Under the pieces are notes generated by a model. That model was not told the DNA's origin and searched no databases. It was given only the letters and a program-made list of their open reading frames with translations. Both the position numbers and the translations under genes were made by a program. 64,000 bases of DNA from Micromonospora sp. MW-13 (GTDB taxonomy: Bacteria; Actinomycetota; Actinomycetes; Mycobacteriales; Micromonosporaceae). Positions 11,867 through 19,593 of the stretch are shown here, piece after piece (the stretch's first letter is position 1; each line of letters starts with the position of its first letter). The stretch is taken from NCBI RefSeq assembly GCF_003434305.1, contig NZ_QKKX01000009.1, positions 372,001 through 436,000 on the forward strand. The letters are read 5' to 3'.

Positions 11867-12961
11867 ATGAGCGGTGGTGACATGCTCGAATTCGAGATCC
11901 GTCCGAATCCCGCGCCGGTATCCGCCGCGGACCGGGCCGCCCTGCTCGCCAACCCGGGCTTCGGCCGGGTCTTCACCGACCACATGGTCACCATCCGGTA
12001 CGCGGACGGCAAGGGCTGGTACGACGCCCGGGTCGAGGCGCGCGCGCCGATTCCGATGGATCCGGCCGCCGCGGTGCTGCACTACGCGCAGGAGATCTTC
12101 GAGGGCCTGAAGGCATACCGCACCGGCGACGCGGTGACCATGTTCCGGCCGGAGGCCAACGCCGCCAGGTTCGCCGCCTCGGCCCGCCGGATGGCGATGC
12201 CGCAGCTACCGCCGGAGACGTTCGTCGAGTCGCTGCGCCGGCTGGTGGAGATCGACCGGGAGTGGATCCCCGAGGGCGACGGGAGCAGCCTCTACCTGCG
12301 CCCGTTCATGTTCGCCAGCGAGGTCTTCCTCGGTGTCCGCCCGGCCAACGAGTACCTGTACGTGGTCATCGCCTCCCCGGCGGGGGCGTACTTCTCCGGC
12401 GGGGTCAAGCCGGTGACGGTGTGGGTCTCGCCGGACTACACCCGCGCGGCCCCGGGCGGCACCGGTGCGGCCAAGTGCGGCGGCAACTACGCCGCCTCGC
12501 TGGCCGCCCAGGCCGAGGCGATCGAGGCCGGCTGCGACCAGGTGGTCTTCCTCGACGCCGTGGAGCGCCGCTTCGTCGACGAGCTGGGCGGGATGAACGT
12601 CTTCTTCGTCTACGACGACGACACGCTGGTCACCCCGCCGCTGACCGGCACCATCCTGCCGGGCATCACCCGCGACGCGATCCTCACCCTCGCCGCCGAG
12701 GCCGGCCACCGGGTCGAGGAGCGGCCGGTCAGCTTCGCCGAGTGGCAGGCCGACGCGACCAGCGGCCGGCTGCGCGAGGCCTTCGCCTGCGGCACCGCGG
12801 CCGTGGTCACGCCGATCGGCGAGGTCCGCTTCCCCGACGGCGAGTTCCTGGTGGGCGGGGGCGAGCCGGGCCGGGTGACCACCGACCTGCACCGGCGGCT
12901 GGTGGACATCCAGCGCGGCCGGGCCGCCGACCCGCACGGCTGGGTCACCCAGGTCCACTGA
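11867..12961 (+). CDS. ilvE: Branched-chain amino acid aminotransferase
   Basis: 364 aa, PLP fold-type IV. It transfers amino groups between glutamate and the branched-chain keto acids, the last step for Val, Leu and Ile. The PLP Lys is in GAAKCGGNYAAS (about residue 202), preceded by EIFEGLKAYR. The conserved ELGGMNVFFV and TGTILPGITRD follow. ATG 11867 has a GGGAGG site. Codon use matches neighbours. Confidence 0.95.
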   Translation: MSGGDMLEFEIRPNPAPVSAADRAALLANPGFGRVFTDHMVTIRYADGKGWYDARVEARAPIPMDPAAAVLHYAQEIFEGLKAYRTGDAVTMFRPEANAARFAASARRMAMPQLPPETFVESLRRLVEIDREWIPEGDGSSLYLRPFMFASEVFLGVRPANEYLYVVIASPAGAYFSGGVKPVTVWVSPDYTRAAPGGTGAAKCGGNYAASLAAQAEAIEAGCDQVVFLDAVERRFVDELGGMNVFFVYDDDTLVTPPLTGTILPGITRDAILTLAAEAGHRVEERPVSFAEWQADATSGRLREAFACGTAAVVTPIGEVRFPDGEFLVGGGEPGRVTTDLHRRLVDIQRGRAADPHGWVTQVH

Positions 12962-12991
12962 GCGCGCCGGGGGAGCGGCCGGGCCGGGAAG

Positions 12992-13732
12992 TCACTCCAG
13001 CAGGTGGTCGCGGAGGGCGGCGAGCTGGGCGTCGGTGACGCCGGCGTGCCGCAGGTACTCCTCGGCGGAGCCGTGTCCCGCGCGCAGTTCGGTCAGGAAC
13101 AGCGACATCGCCTCGGCCGGGGACGCCAGGAACGGTGCGGGGAGCTCCTCGGTCTCGGGGGTGGTGGCGGCCACCCAGGCGCTGAACCGCGCCGCCGCCT
13201 CCGTGCTCAGCGCGTAGTCGGCGGCGATGTCGGCGTCGCTCACGCCGAGCGCCGAGAGGGTCAGCGCGCAGACGATGCCGGTGCGGTCCTTGCCGGCCAC
13301 GCAGTGCACGACGACCGGGGCGGCGGCACCGTCGGCGATCAGCCCGACCGCCTCGGCGAGCCCGGCGGCGCCGGTCCCGGCGAGGTCGGCGTACCGGTCG
13401 GCGAGGTAGCGGGCCAGGCTGGAGCCGGGCTCGTACTGCGACTCCGACCACGCGGTGTGCTCCGGGTGGATGTGCCGGTAGGTGAGCCCGTCCAGCTCCG
13501 GCACCCGGCCGTCCCGGGCCACCTCGAACGGGCGGCGCAGGTCGATCACCGTGCGGATGCCGAGGGCGACGAAGGCGTCCCGGTCGGCGCCGTCGATCCG
13601 GTGGGGTGAGTCCGAACGGTAGAGCCGGCCCCAGGCGACGGCGCGCCCGTCGCCGGTCGGGTAGCCGCCGACGTCGCGGAAGTTGAACATCGTGGAGAAG
13701 GAAATCCTGCGGTGTGCCTCGATCGGGTCCAC
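12992..13732 (-). CDS. Tyrosine phosphatase family protein
   Basis: 246 aa from GTG 13732. The active-site loop VVHCVAGKDRTG (near residue 140) is the HCx5R motif of the PTP fold subgroup with AGKDRTG, as in mycobacterial PtpB-like enzymes that act on phosphotyrosine or phosphoinositides. NFRDVGG near the N-terminus is also typical. A longer frame would run through a terminator hairpin, which argues for the GTG. TACCGT sits exactly 7 nt upstream of it, suggesting a leaderless transcript. Likely cytoplasmic or secreted without a classical signal. Confidence 0.85.
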   Translation of the reverse strand: MDPIEAHRRISFSTMFNFRDVGGYPTGDGRAVAWGRLYRSDSPHRIDGADRDAFVALGIRTVIDLRRPFEVARDGRVPELDGLTYRHIHPEHTAWSESQYEPGSSLARYLADRYADLAGTGAAGLAEAVGLIADGAAAPVVVHCVAGKDRTGIVCALTLSALGVSDADIAADYALSTEAAARFSAWVAATTPETEELPAPFLASPAEAMSLFLTELRAGHGSAEEYLRHAGVTDAQLAALRDHLLE

Positions 13733-13745
13733 CCCTGACACGGTA

Positions 13746-13776
13746 GCGGCCGGTGGGGTTGAACCCCACCGGCCGC
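13746..13776 (-). terminator. Terminator after the PRC-barrel gene
   Basis: A perfect 13-bp GC stem (13746-13758 with 13764-13776) and a TTGAA loop, 40 nt past the stop of the minus-strand gene and just before the -10 of the phosphatase gene. Confidence 0.75.
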
Positions 13777-13816
13777 GACGGTGCATCGATCCCGCCGGCC
13801 GTGCCGGTGGCGCGGC

Positions 13817-14275
13817 TCAGCGCGCGGTGCCCGGGGGCAGGCTGCCGTAGCTCTCGTCGTAGTAGCCACCGAGCTTGTCCCGGTACGCCGGGTCGCTGTG
13901 GCTGTCCTCGTCGTACTCGGGCGCGGCCTTGATCTGGTCCTTGGCGCGGTCGACGTACACCTTGCGCTCGTCGTGGTCGACGTGGTTGACCGTGCCGGCC
14001 GGCAGCATGACCTTCTTGCCGAAGATCCACGGGCCGGTGTCGACCACGAGGTAGCTGCCGCCGACCTCGTGACTCGCGCTGTCGATCTTGCCGATGCCGC
14101 CGTCGGTGGCCTCGATCTTGTAGCCGACCAGGTCGGCGTCGGCCACCGACGCCCGGTCGCGGTAGCTCCACGGGTCGAACGCGCCGGCGGGGGCGCCGCC
14201 GGCGATCGCGCCCTGCCCGCCGTGGGTCATGGGCTCCGGTGTGCCGTGCGTGGTGTGCGGGTCGAGCCTGTCCAT
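13817..14275 (-). CDS. PRC-barrel domain protein
   Basis: 152 aa. After a ~45-residue polar N-terminus the sequence has VGYKIEATDGGIGKIDSAS and VVDTGPWIFGKKVMLPAGTV, the PRC-barrel beta strands. A YVDRAKDQIKAAPEYDED tail with Tyr/Asp-rich end follows. Such proteins are often stress-associated and bind other proteins or RNA; no specific role can be read here. ATG 14275 is preceded by GCAGGAG; an upstream in-frame ATG lacks a site. Confidence 0.8.
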   Translation of the reverse strand: MDRLDPHTTHGTPEPMTHGGQGAIAGGAPAGAFDPWSYRDRASVADADLVGYKIEATDGGIGKIDSASHEVGGSYLVVDTGPWIFGKKVMLPAGTVNHVDHDERKVYVDRAKDQIKAAPEYDEDSHSDPAYRDKLGGYYDESYGSLPPGTAR

Positions 14276-14387
14276 GGGGTGCTCCTGCCTCGACTGTCGT
14301 AGTCGCGTCGGAGAGAAGGTGTTCTCGTGTCCGAAATACACCTACCCAGCCCGGTCGGCCCCTACACGCGTACGGCGCGAACGCCGA

Positions 14388-14421
14388 CTCCGCCGGTGCC
14401 GCGACCGCGGCACCGGCGGAG
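14388..14421 (-). terminator. Terminator after ahpD
   Basis: A perfect 16-bp stem (14388-14403 with 14406-14421), 15 nt beyond the ahpD stop on the minus strand. Confidence 0.8.
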
Positions 14422-14435
14422 TCTGGACGGCCGGT

Positions 14436-14966
14436 TCAGGCCAGCGCGGCCTGCGCATCGAGGGCCACCGCGGCGGCGTGCACCACGGCGGCGATCCGCA
14501 GCCCCTCGTGCACCTGCTCGCGGGTGTAGCCCGCCCCGCGCAGCGTCTTCTCGTGTGACTCCAGGCAGACGCCGCAGCCGGTGATCGCCGAGACGGCGAG
14601 GCACCACAGCTCGAAGTCGCCCTTCTCCACGCCGGGCCTGGCGATGATCTGCATCCGCAGCCGGGCCGGCATCGACGCGTACTGGTCGTCGCCGATGAGG
14701 TGCTTGGCCCGGTAGTAGACGTTGTTCATCGCCATGATCGTGGCGGCGCCCTTGGCCGCCTCGACCGCCTCGGGGGTGAGGTGCCCGGCCGCCTCGGCGG
14801 CGATCTCCCGCAGCACCACCGGGTTGCGCGCCGCGACGGCGCAGGCCAGCGCGGTGCCCCAGGCCTGCTCCGGCTTCAGCGTCGAGGTGCCGACGGTGGA
14901 GCCGAGATTGAGCTTGATGTCCTTGGCGTACTCGGGCAGGGCCGCCTTGACCGCGTCCAGACCCAT
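14436..14966 (-). CDS. ahpD: Alkyl hydroperoxidase AhpD
   Basis: 176 aa, as in mycobacterial AhpD. It reduces AhpC and itself has weak peroxidase activity. The catalytic CxxC-x3-H is present in TGCGVCLESHEK (Cys ~129 and 132). ATG 14966 lies 2 nt after the ahpC stop, so the pair is translationally linked. Confidence 0.95.
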   Translation of the reverse strand: MGLDAVKAALPEYAKDIKLNLGSTVGTSTLKPEQAWGTALACAVAARNPVVLREIAAEAAGHLTPEAVEAAKGAATIMAMNNVYYRAKHLIGDDQYASMPARLRMQIIARPGVEKGDFELWCLAVSAITGCGVCLESHEKTLRGAGYTREQVHEGLRIAAVVHAAAVALDAQAALA

Positions 14967-14968
14967 CG

Positions 14969-15529
14969 TCAGGCCCCGGCGCCGGCGAGCAGCTTGGTGG
15001 CGTCGAGGGTGTCGCCGCCCTTGTTCCAGTTGCACGGGCACAGCTCGTCGGTCTGCAACGCGTCGAGCACCCGCAGCACCTCGGAGACGTTCCGGCCGAC
15101 CGAGCCGGCGGTCACCATGGCGAACTGGATCTCGTTGTCCGGGTCGACGATGAAGGTGGCGCGCTGGGCCACGCCGTCCTCGCCGAGCACGCCGCAGGCG
15201 GCGGTCAGCTCGCGCTTGATGTCGCTGAGCATCGGGAAGGGCAGCTCGCGCAGGTCCGGGTGGTCCTTGCGCCAGGCGTAGTGGACGAACTCGTTGTCCA
15301 CCGACACGCCGAGCACCTGGGCGTCCCGGTCGGCGAACTCGCCGTTCAGCCGGCCGAACTCGGCGATCTCCGTCGGGCAGATGAAGGTGAAGTCCTTCGG
15401 CCAGAAGAAGACCACCCGCCACTTGCCCTGGTGCGACTTGTGGTTGATCGACTCGAACGCGTTGTCGGCGTCGAGGGACACGCAGGCGGTGAGTTCGTAC
15501 TCGGGGAAGCGGTCACCGACAGTGAGCAC
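14969..15529 (-). CDS. ahpC: Alkyl hydroperoxide reductase AhpC (2-Cys peroxiredoxin)
   Basis: 186 aa. It reduces peroxides and peroxynitrite. The peroxidatic Cys is in FTFICPTE (~residue 51). Two C-terminal Cys in LCPCNWN (~164 and 166) match the three-Cys mycobacterial type reduced by AhpD. GTG 15529 has an AGGAGG site 6 nt upstream. It is first gene of ahpC-ahpD, divergent from the cimA leader. No oxyR is adjacent. Confidence 0.96.
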   Translation of the reverse strand: MLTVGDRFPEYELTACVSLDADNAFESINHKSHQGKWRVVFFWPKDFTFICPTEIAEFGRLNGEFADRDAQVLGVSVDNEFVHYAWRKDHPDLRELPFPMLSDIKRELTAACGVLGEDGVAQRATFIVDPDNEIQFAMVTAGSVGRNVSEVLRVLDALQTDELCPCNWNKGGDTLDATKLLAGAGA

Positions 15530-15561
15530 GGGGTCCTCCTTGACAGCGGCACGAGGCCGGT

Positions 15562-15686
15562 AACTGGATCGGTTCCAGATACTTCCGCAGCGGTGTTTCG
15601 GCTTGATAGCGGCCAGGTGACTTGTGAAACCGATCACCAACGGCGGGCTCTGCCCCGCAGGCGAGGGCGGTTGCGGTATCGCAACC
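15562..15686. promoter_or_regulatory. ahpC/cimA divergent region with two palindromes
   Basis: CTGGA-TCGGT-TCCAG (15564-15578) lies 35 nt before ahpC, and GGTTGCG-GTAT-CGCAACC (15669-15686) lies 60 nt before the cimA leader ORF. Both could be operators or small hairpins. No OxyR-like ATAG/CTAT array was seen. Confidence 0.35.
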
Positions 15687-15745
15687 CTGAGTCACCGTCC
15701 CGGCATGTGGATTGTGCCTCCCAAAACCGTGGGCCGAGTGGCAGA

Positions 15746-15787
15746 GTGGTGATCGTGACCAGCAGCGTCGTCATTATCGGCACCTAG
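15746..15787 (+). CDS. Putative cimA attenuation leader peptide
   Basis: Thirteen codons from GTG 15746 (other GTGs at 15749 and 15755) reading VVIVTSSVVIIGT. The GTC GTC ATT ATC run (15767-15778) gives Val-Val-Ile-Ile shortly before the TAG, whose G begins the pause hairpin. The bias toward the pathway products Val and Ile is what an attenuation leader needs. No strong Shine-Dalgarno is seen, so the exact start is open. Confidence 0.7.
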   Translation: MVIVTSSVVIIGT

Positions 15788-15850
15788 CGCGCCCGGCCTC
15801 CCCTCCGCCGAGCGCGCAGACCTCCCGCATCCGCGGGGGGTCTTTTTGTT
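15787..15850 (+). terminator. cimA transcription attenuator
   Basis: The pause hairpin pairs 15787-15797 with 15807-15817 (one mismatch). The terminator pairs 15819-15828 with 15833-15842, has an ATCC loop and is followed by TTTTTGTT. An 8-bp antiterminator, 15801-15808 with 15833-15840, is incompatible with both. Stalling at the Val/Ile codons would mask the left arm of the pause hairpin, free 15801-15808 and open transcription into cimA. Confidence 0.85.
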
Positions 15851-15902
15851 GGTCCCGCCCCCGCCGCCCGCCCCGTCCCACCCGCGCCCGAGAGGACTCC
15901 CC

Positions 15903-17486
15903 ATGACGTTCCAGGTCTACGACACGACGCTGCGCGACGGCGCCCAGCGAGAGGGGCTCACCTACTCGGTGGTCGACAAGCTGGCCGTCGCCCGGCTGCT
16001 CGACGAGTTCGGGGTCGGCTTCATCGAGGGGGGCTGGCCGGGCGCCGTGCCGAAGGACACCGAGTTCTTCCGCCGGGCCCGCACCGAGCTTGACCTGAAG
16101 CACGCCCAGCTCGTCGCGTTCGGGGCGACCCGCAAGGCCGGCGTCGCGGTGGCCGTCGACCCGCAGGTCCAGGCGCTGCTGGACGCGGGGACCCCGGCCG
16201 TCGCGCTGGTCGCCAAGGCCGACCTGCGGCACGTCGAGCGGGCCCTGCGCACCACCGCCGCCGAGAACCTGGCGATGATCCGGGACACGGTGGCGCACCT
16301 GGTCGCCGAGGGGCGGCGGGTCTTCGTCGACGGCGAGCACTTCTTCGACGGCTACCGGCACGACCCGGCGTACGGGGCGGCGGTGGTCCAGACCGCGCTG
16401 GCCGCCGGCGCCGAGGTGATGGTGCTCTGCGACACCAACGGCGGGATGCTGCCCTCCCAGGTGACCGCCGCGATCGCCGACCTGGTCGCCCGGACCGGCG
16501 TCGACGCCGGGCGGCTCGGCATGCACGCCCAGAACGACACCGCCTGCGCGGTGGCCAACACCATCGCGGCCGTCGAGGCCGGCGTCCGCCACGTGCAGGG
16601 CACCGCCAACGGGTACGGCGAGCGCCCCGGCAACGCCGACCTCTTCGCCGTCGTCGCCAACCTCCAGCTCAAGCTCGGGCTGCCGGTCCTACCGGAGGGC
16701 TGCCTGGAGCAGATGGTGCGGGTCTCCCACGCCATCGCCGAGATCGCCAACATCGCCCCCGACACCCACCAGGCGTACGCCGGGGCCGCCGCCTTCGCCC
16801 ACAAGGCGGGGCTGCACGCGAGCGCGATCAAGGTGGATCCGCTGCTCTACAACCACGTGGACCCATCGGTGGTGGGCAACGACATGCGGATCCTGGTCAC
16901 CGAGATGGCCGGCCGGGCCAGCGTCGAGCTCAAGAGCCGCGAGCTTGGCCTGGACCTGGCCGGCCATCCGGAGACCCTGTCGAGGGTGACCAGCCGGGTG
17001 AAGGAGCTGGAGGCCGGCGGCTGGTCCTTCGAGGCCGCCGACGCCTCCTTCGAGCTGCTGGTCCGCTCCGAGCTGGCCGGCGCCGCGCCGGCCCGGCCGT
17101 TCGCCCTGGAGTCGTACCGGGTGCTGGTCGAGCACCGGGAGGACGGCGCGGTGGTGTCCGAGGCCACTGTGAAGATCCGGGTACGCGGTGAGCGGGTGAT
17201 CGCCACGGCCGAGGGCAACGGACCGATCAACGCCCTCGACGAGGCGCTGCGGGTCGGCCTGTCCCGGCACTACCCGGAGCTGCGCGACTTCGAGCTGGCC
17301 GACTACAAGGTGCGCATCCTGGAGGGCAGCCACGGCACCGGCGCGGTGACCCGGGTGCTGGTGGAGACCGCCGACGGGACGGGCCGGGACTGGACGACCG
17401 TCGGCGTGCACCCCAACGTGGTGGAGGCGTCCTGGCACGCCCTCGTCGACGCGCTCACCTACGGCCTCGACCGCGCCCACGCCTGA
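15903..17486 (+). CDS. cimA: (R)-citramalate synthase
   Basis: 527 aa. It condenses pyruvate with acetyl-CoA to citramalate, feeding 2-oxobutyrate for isoleucine via LeuCD/LeuB. The HMGL-like catalytic domain shows YDTTLRDGAQREG at residues ~5-18, CDTNGGMLPSQV, and the GTANGYGERPGNADL segment. A C-terminal LeuA-type regulatory domain (about 390-525, with EGNGPINALDEALR) is present. DTTLRDGAQREG and overall length favour CimA over LeuA. ATG 15903 is preceded by GAGAGGA. The Ile/Val leader supports its role. Confidence 0.9.
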   Translation: MTFQVYDTTLRDGAQREGLTYSVVDKLAVARLLDEFGVGFIEGGWPGAVPKDTEFFRRARTELDLKHAQLVAFGATRKAGVAVAVDPQVQALLDAGTPAVALVAKADLRHVERALRTTAAENLAMIRDTVAHLVAEGRRVFVDGEHFFDGYRHDPAYGAAVVQTALAAGAEVMVLCDTNGGMLPSQVTAAIADLVARTGVDAGRLGMHAQNDTACAVANTIAAVEAGVRHVQGTANGYGERPGNADLFAVVANLQLKLGLPVLPEGCLEQMVRVSHAIAEIANIAPDTHQAYAGAAAFAHKAGLHASAIKVDPLLYNHVDPSVVGNDMRILVTEMAGRASVELKSRELGLDLAGHPETLSRVTSRVKELEAGGWSFEAADASFELLVRSELAGAAPARPFALESYRVLVEHREDGAVVSEATVKIRVRGERVIATAEGNGPINALDEALRVGLSRHYPELRDFELADYKVRILEGSHGTGAVTRVLVETADGTGRDWTTVGVHPNVVEASWHALVDALTYGLDRAHA

Positions 17487-17523
17487 GCGGGAGCGCCGTA
17501 CCGAAGCGGCCGGGCCCGCCCGC

Positions 17524-18534
17524 TCACCCACCCGCCGGGGGCGGGGCGGGCAGCCGCAGCCCGGCGAGGACCGCGCGGTGGTCGCTGCCCGGCAGCGGGT
17601 GCACCGCCACCGACCGGACGGCGATCCGCCGGTCCACCAGCACGTGGTCGATCGTCACCGGCGGGATCGGGTCGCCGTCGTAGGGCCCCCAGGTGCCGGC
17701 GAGCCCGGTACCGGCGGCGTCGGCCGCGTCGGCGTACCCGGTGGCCAGCAGGGCGCGCAGCGGCGCGTGGTCGAGGGTGGCGTTGAAGTCCCCGGCCAGG
17801 ATCGACAGCCCCGCCGCCGGGGTGGCCGCCGGCTGTGATTCCAGGTCGGCACGCCAGGGCCCGACCTGGTCGACCGCGTACGGGGCCGCCGGGTGGGCCG
17901 ACTCGACCCGCACCGGCGGCCCGCCCGGCGGCGTCACCGTGCCGTACGCCTGGCTGAACCCCCAGCCGCCGCGGTTCTGCCGGATCCCGCCCCCGGCGAT
18001 CGGGAAGCGGGCGTAGAGGCCCGAGCCGGTGGTGCCCACCTGCGGGTTGAGCTGCCGGTGGGGCAGCAGGCCGGCCAGGCCCAGCCGGTCCAGCTCGGCC
18101 GCCGCGTCCGGGGTGAACTCCTGCACCGTCAGCACGTCGACCCGGTGCGCGCGGACCAGGTCCACCACGGTGCGGGCATCGGCAGCGCCGGCCAGCAGGT
18201 TGGCGGTGAGCAGCCGCAGCTCCGGCCCCCGCGCGGCGGGCTGCCCGGCGGGCAGCGCCCGGGGCCCGACCGCCCCGATCAGCGCCACCGCGACGAGGGC
18301 CGCGACCGCCGCCGGCCAGCGCCGCCGCAGGGCGAGCGCGAGCAGCAGCGGCACGGGCGTCCAGGCCGCGACGTACGGGGTGAAGGCGACCGCCTGCACG
18401 AGCGGGCCCCGTTCCAGGCCGGGCAGCCGCACCGCCGCCCAGGCCAGCCCGGGCGCCACGGCCAGCCAGCAGAGTCCCGCGCGGACCCGGGCGCCCCGGT
18501 CGAGCCCGGGCGGCGCCTTCTCGGACGTGCTCAC
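17524..18534 (-). CDS. Membrane-anchored EEP-family hydrolase
   Basis: 336 aa. Three hydrophobic segments lie in residues ~18-95. An endonuclease/exonuclease/phosphatase domain follows, with LLTANLL, VLTVQEFTP, AGDFNATLDH and GSDHRAV as the metal and catalytic motifs. The domain is probably extracytoplasmic. Substrate is unknown; phosphodiesters of DNA or lipids are possible. GTG 18534 lies 6 nt downstream of TAGCGT with no ribosome site, so it is probably leaderless. A second EEP membrane protein occurs at 33019-34914. Confidence 0.85.
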   Translation of the reverse strand: MSTSEKAPPGLDRGARVRAGLCWLAVAPGLAWAAVRLPGLERGPLVQAVAFTPYVAAWTPVPLLLALALRRRWPAAVAALVAVALIGAVGPRALPAGQPAARGPELRLLTANLLAGAADARTVVDLVRAHRVDVLTVQEFTPDAAAELDRLGLAGLLPHRQLNPQVGTTGSGLYARFPIAGGGIRQNRGGWGFSQAYGTVTPPGGPPVRVESAHPAAPYAVDQVGPWRADLESQPAATPAAGLSILAGDFNATLDHAPLRALLATGYADAADAAGTGLAGTWGPYDGDPIPPVTIDHVLVDRRIAVRSVAVHPLPGSDHRAVLAGLRLPAPPPAGG

Positions 18535-18891
18535 GGAGCCACGCTAACGCCTCCGGCCGGCGCCCGGCGCACTGGCGTCCCGAATGCCTTTCGTGAATTG
18601 TCCGGCGCTCACATCTCGCATTTTTCCGAAAGCCTGAACAAATCTGAAACGCCGCCGTCGGCTATTGACCCAGCACTTTTTCCGATGCTAGTTTCCACCT
18701 GGTTCCAGCCCTGGCACTCTCGGTAGTTATAGCTGTTCAGAGGCCATCTGGCGGCCCGTCCGGCAATCGTCAACGCGTCGGCGGCGGCTGTGCCGACGCC
18801 TTTCCGCAGCACCGGTCGGGCTCGGAAGCAATCCGGCTCGTTGCCTGACGAGCCGGTCGTGTCGACACGGTCAACAAAAGGGGGACCTGTC
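18535..18891. other. AT-richer intergenic region upstream of the secreted-protein gene
   Basis: About 355 nt without a supported gene and visibly less GC-rich than its surroundings over 18600-18740. It holds a good promoter (18665-18694), a 9-bp hairpin (18833-18841 with 18848-18856) and a GTGTCGACAC palindrome near 18860-18870. The long untranslated leader (~190 nt) could be regulatory. Confidence 0.6.
18665..18694 (+). promoter_or_regulatory. Candidate promoter of the 18892 gene
   Basis: TTGACC (18665-18670), 18-nt spacer, TAGTTT (18689-18694). The predicted start is near 18701. Confidence 0.5.
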
Positions 18892-19419
18892 ATGGCGAGA
18901 TTCATTTCCGGTAGGGCGGTTGCGGTCACGTTCGGCGTGCTGGCGCTGACGCTGGCCGGTGGTGGCATCGCCGCCGCCCAGACGACGGCGGCGAAGCCCG
19001 CGGCCCAGACCGGGCAGCCGGGCGCCCGACCCGCCGCCCCGGCCGGCCAGCCGGCGTTGACGCCGGCCGAGGCCGCCCAGGCCAAGGCCGCGCTGCAGGA
19101 GGGCGCGAGCCCGTCGTTCGTGGCCGGCTCCACCTCCTTCGCGGTGGTCAGCGCCGCCGGCGTGCTGGTCCGCGGGCACGACGCGGTCTCCACGACCAAG
19201 TACGGCCCCGGCCAGTACCAGGTCGTGTTCAACCACAGCCTGACCCGGGGCGGCTACGTGGCCACCATCGGCGACGCCGCCGATTGCTGCATCCCGCCGA
19301 CCGGCCAGGTCTCGGTCGCGCCGCGGCTCGGCACGCCGAACGGCGTGTTCGTGCAGACCTTCGACTCGACCGGCGCCGCGGCGGACCGACCCTTCCACCT
19401 GTCGGTGTTCACCCCCTGA
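18892..19419 (+). CDS. Secreted protein of unknown function
   Basis: 175 aa. A classical signal peptide covers residues ~1-30 (VTFGVLALTLAGGGIAAAQT, cleavage after the Ala run). A Gln/Pro/Ala linker and an Ala-rich helix follow. The C-terminal ~100 residues look like a beta domain (FAVVSAAGVLVRG, YQVVFNHSLTRGGYVATIGD) with adjacent Cys residues in DCCIPP. It resembles small secreted actinobacterial proteins of unknown function. ATG 18892 has an AAAGGGGG site upstream. Followed by a strong terminator. Confidence 0.8.
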   Translation: MARFISGRAVAVTFGVLALTLAGGGIAAAQTTAAKPAAQTGQPGARPAAPAGQPALTPAEAAQAKAALQEGASPSFVAGSTSFAVVSAAGVLVRGHDAVSTTKYGPGQYQVVFNHSLTRGGYVATIGDAADCCIPPTGQVSVAPRLGTPNGVFVQTFDSTGAAADRPFHLSVFTP

Positions 19420-19431
19420 TCCGTACCACCG

Positions 19432-19464
19432 GACGACGCCGGCCCCGGACGGGCCGGCGTCGTC
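19432..19464 (+). terminator. Terminator after the secreted-protein gene
   Basis: A perfect 14-bp GC stem (19432-19445 with 19451-19464) and a 5-nt loop, 12 nt after the stop. Confidence 0.8.
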
Positions 19465-19593
19465 GCGTCCGTTACCGGACCTGGGGCGCGCTTCGCGGCG
19501 GATGGCGAGGGTCGTCCCGGTCAGGGGACAAAGGCACCCCGAGTGGCGTAGATTCCGACGTTTGCCGGACCGCCGCCACGGGAAGCAAGCACC

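Noticed and set aside
14276..14341. Longer N-terminus for the PRC-barrel protein starting MYFGHEN
   Set aside because: No ribosome site there; the ATG at 14275 has GCAGGAG at good distance.
15530..15700. OxyR operator before ahpC
   Set aside because: No ATAG/CTAT spaced array could be found; only a short CTGGA palindrome is present.
15600..15850. T-box riboswitch before cimA
   Set aside because: No AGGGUGG-type T-box sequence or specifier stem was seen; the leader ORF and exclusive stems explain the terminator better.
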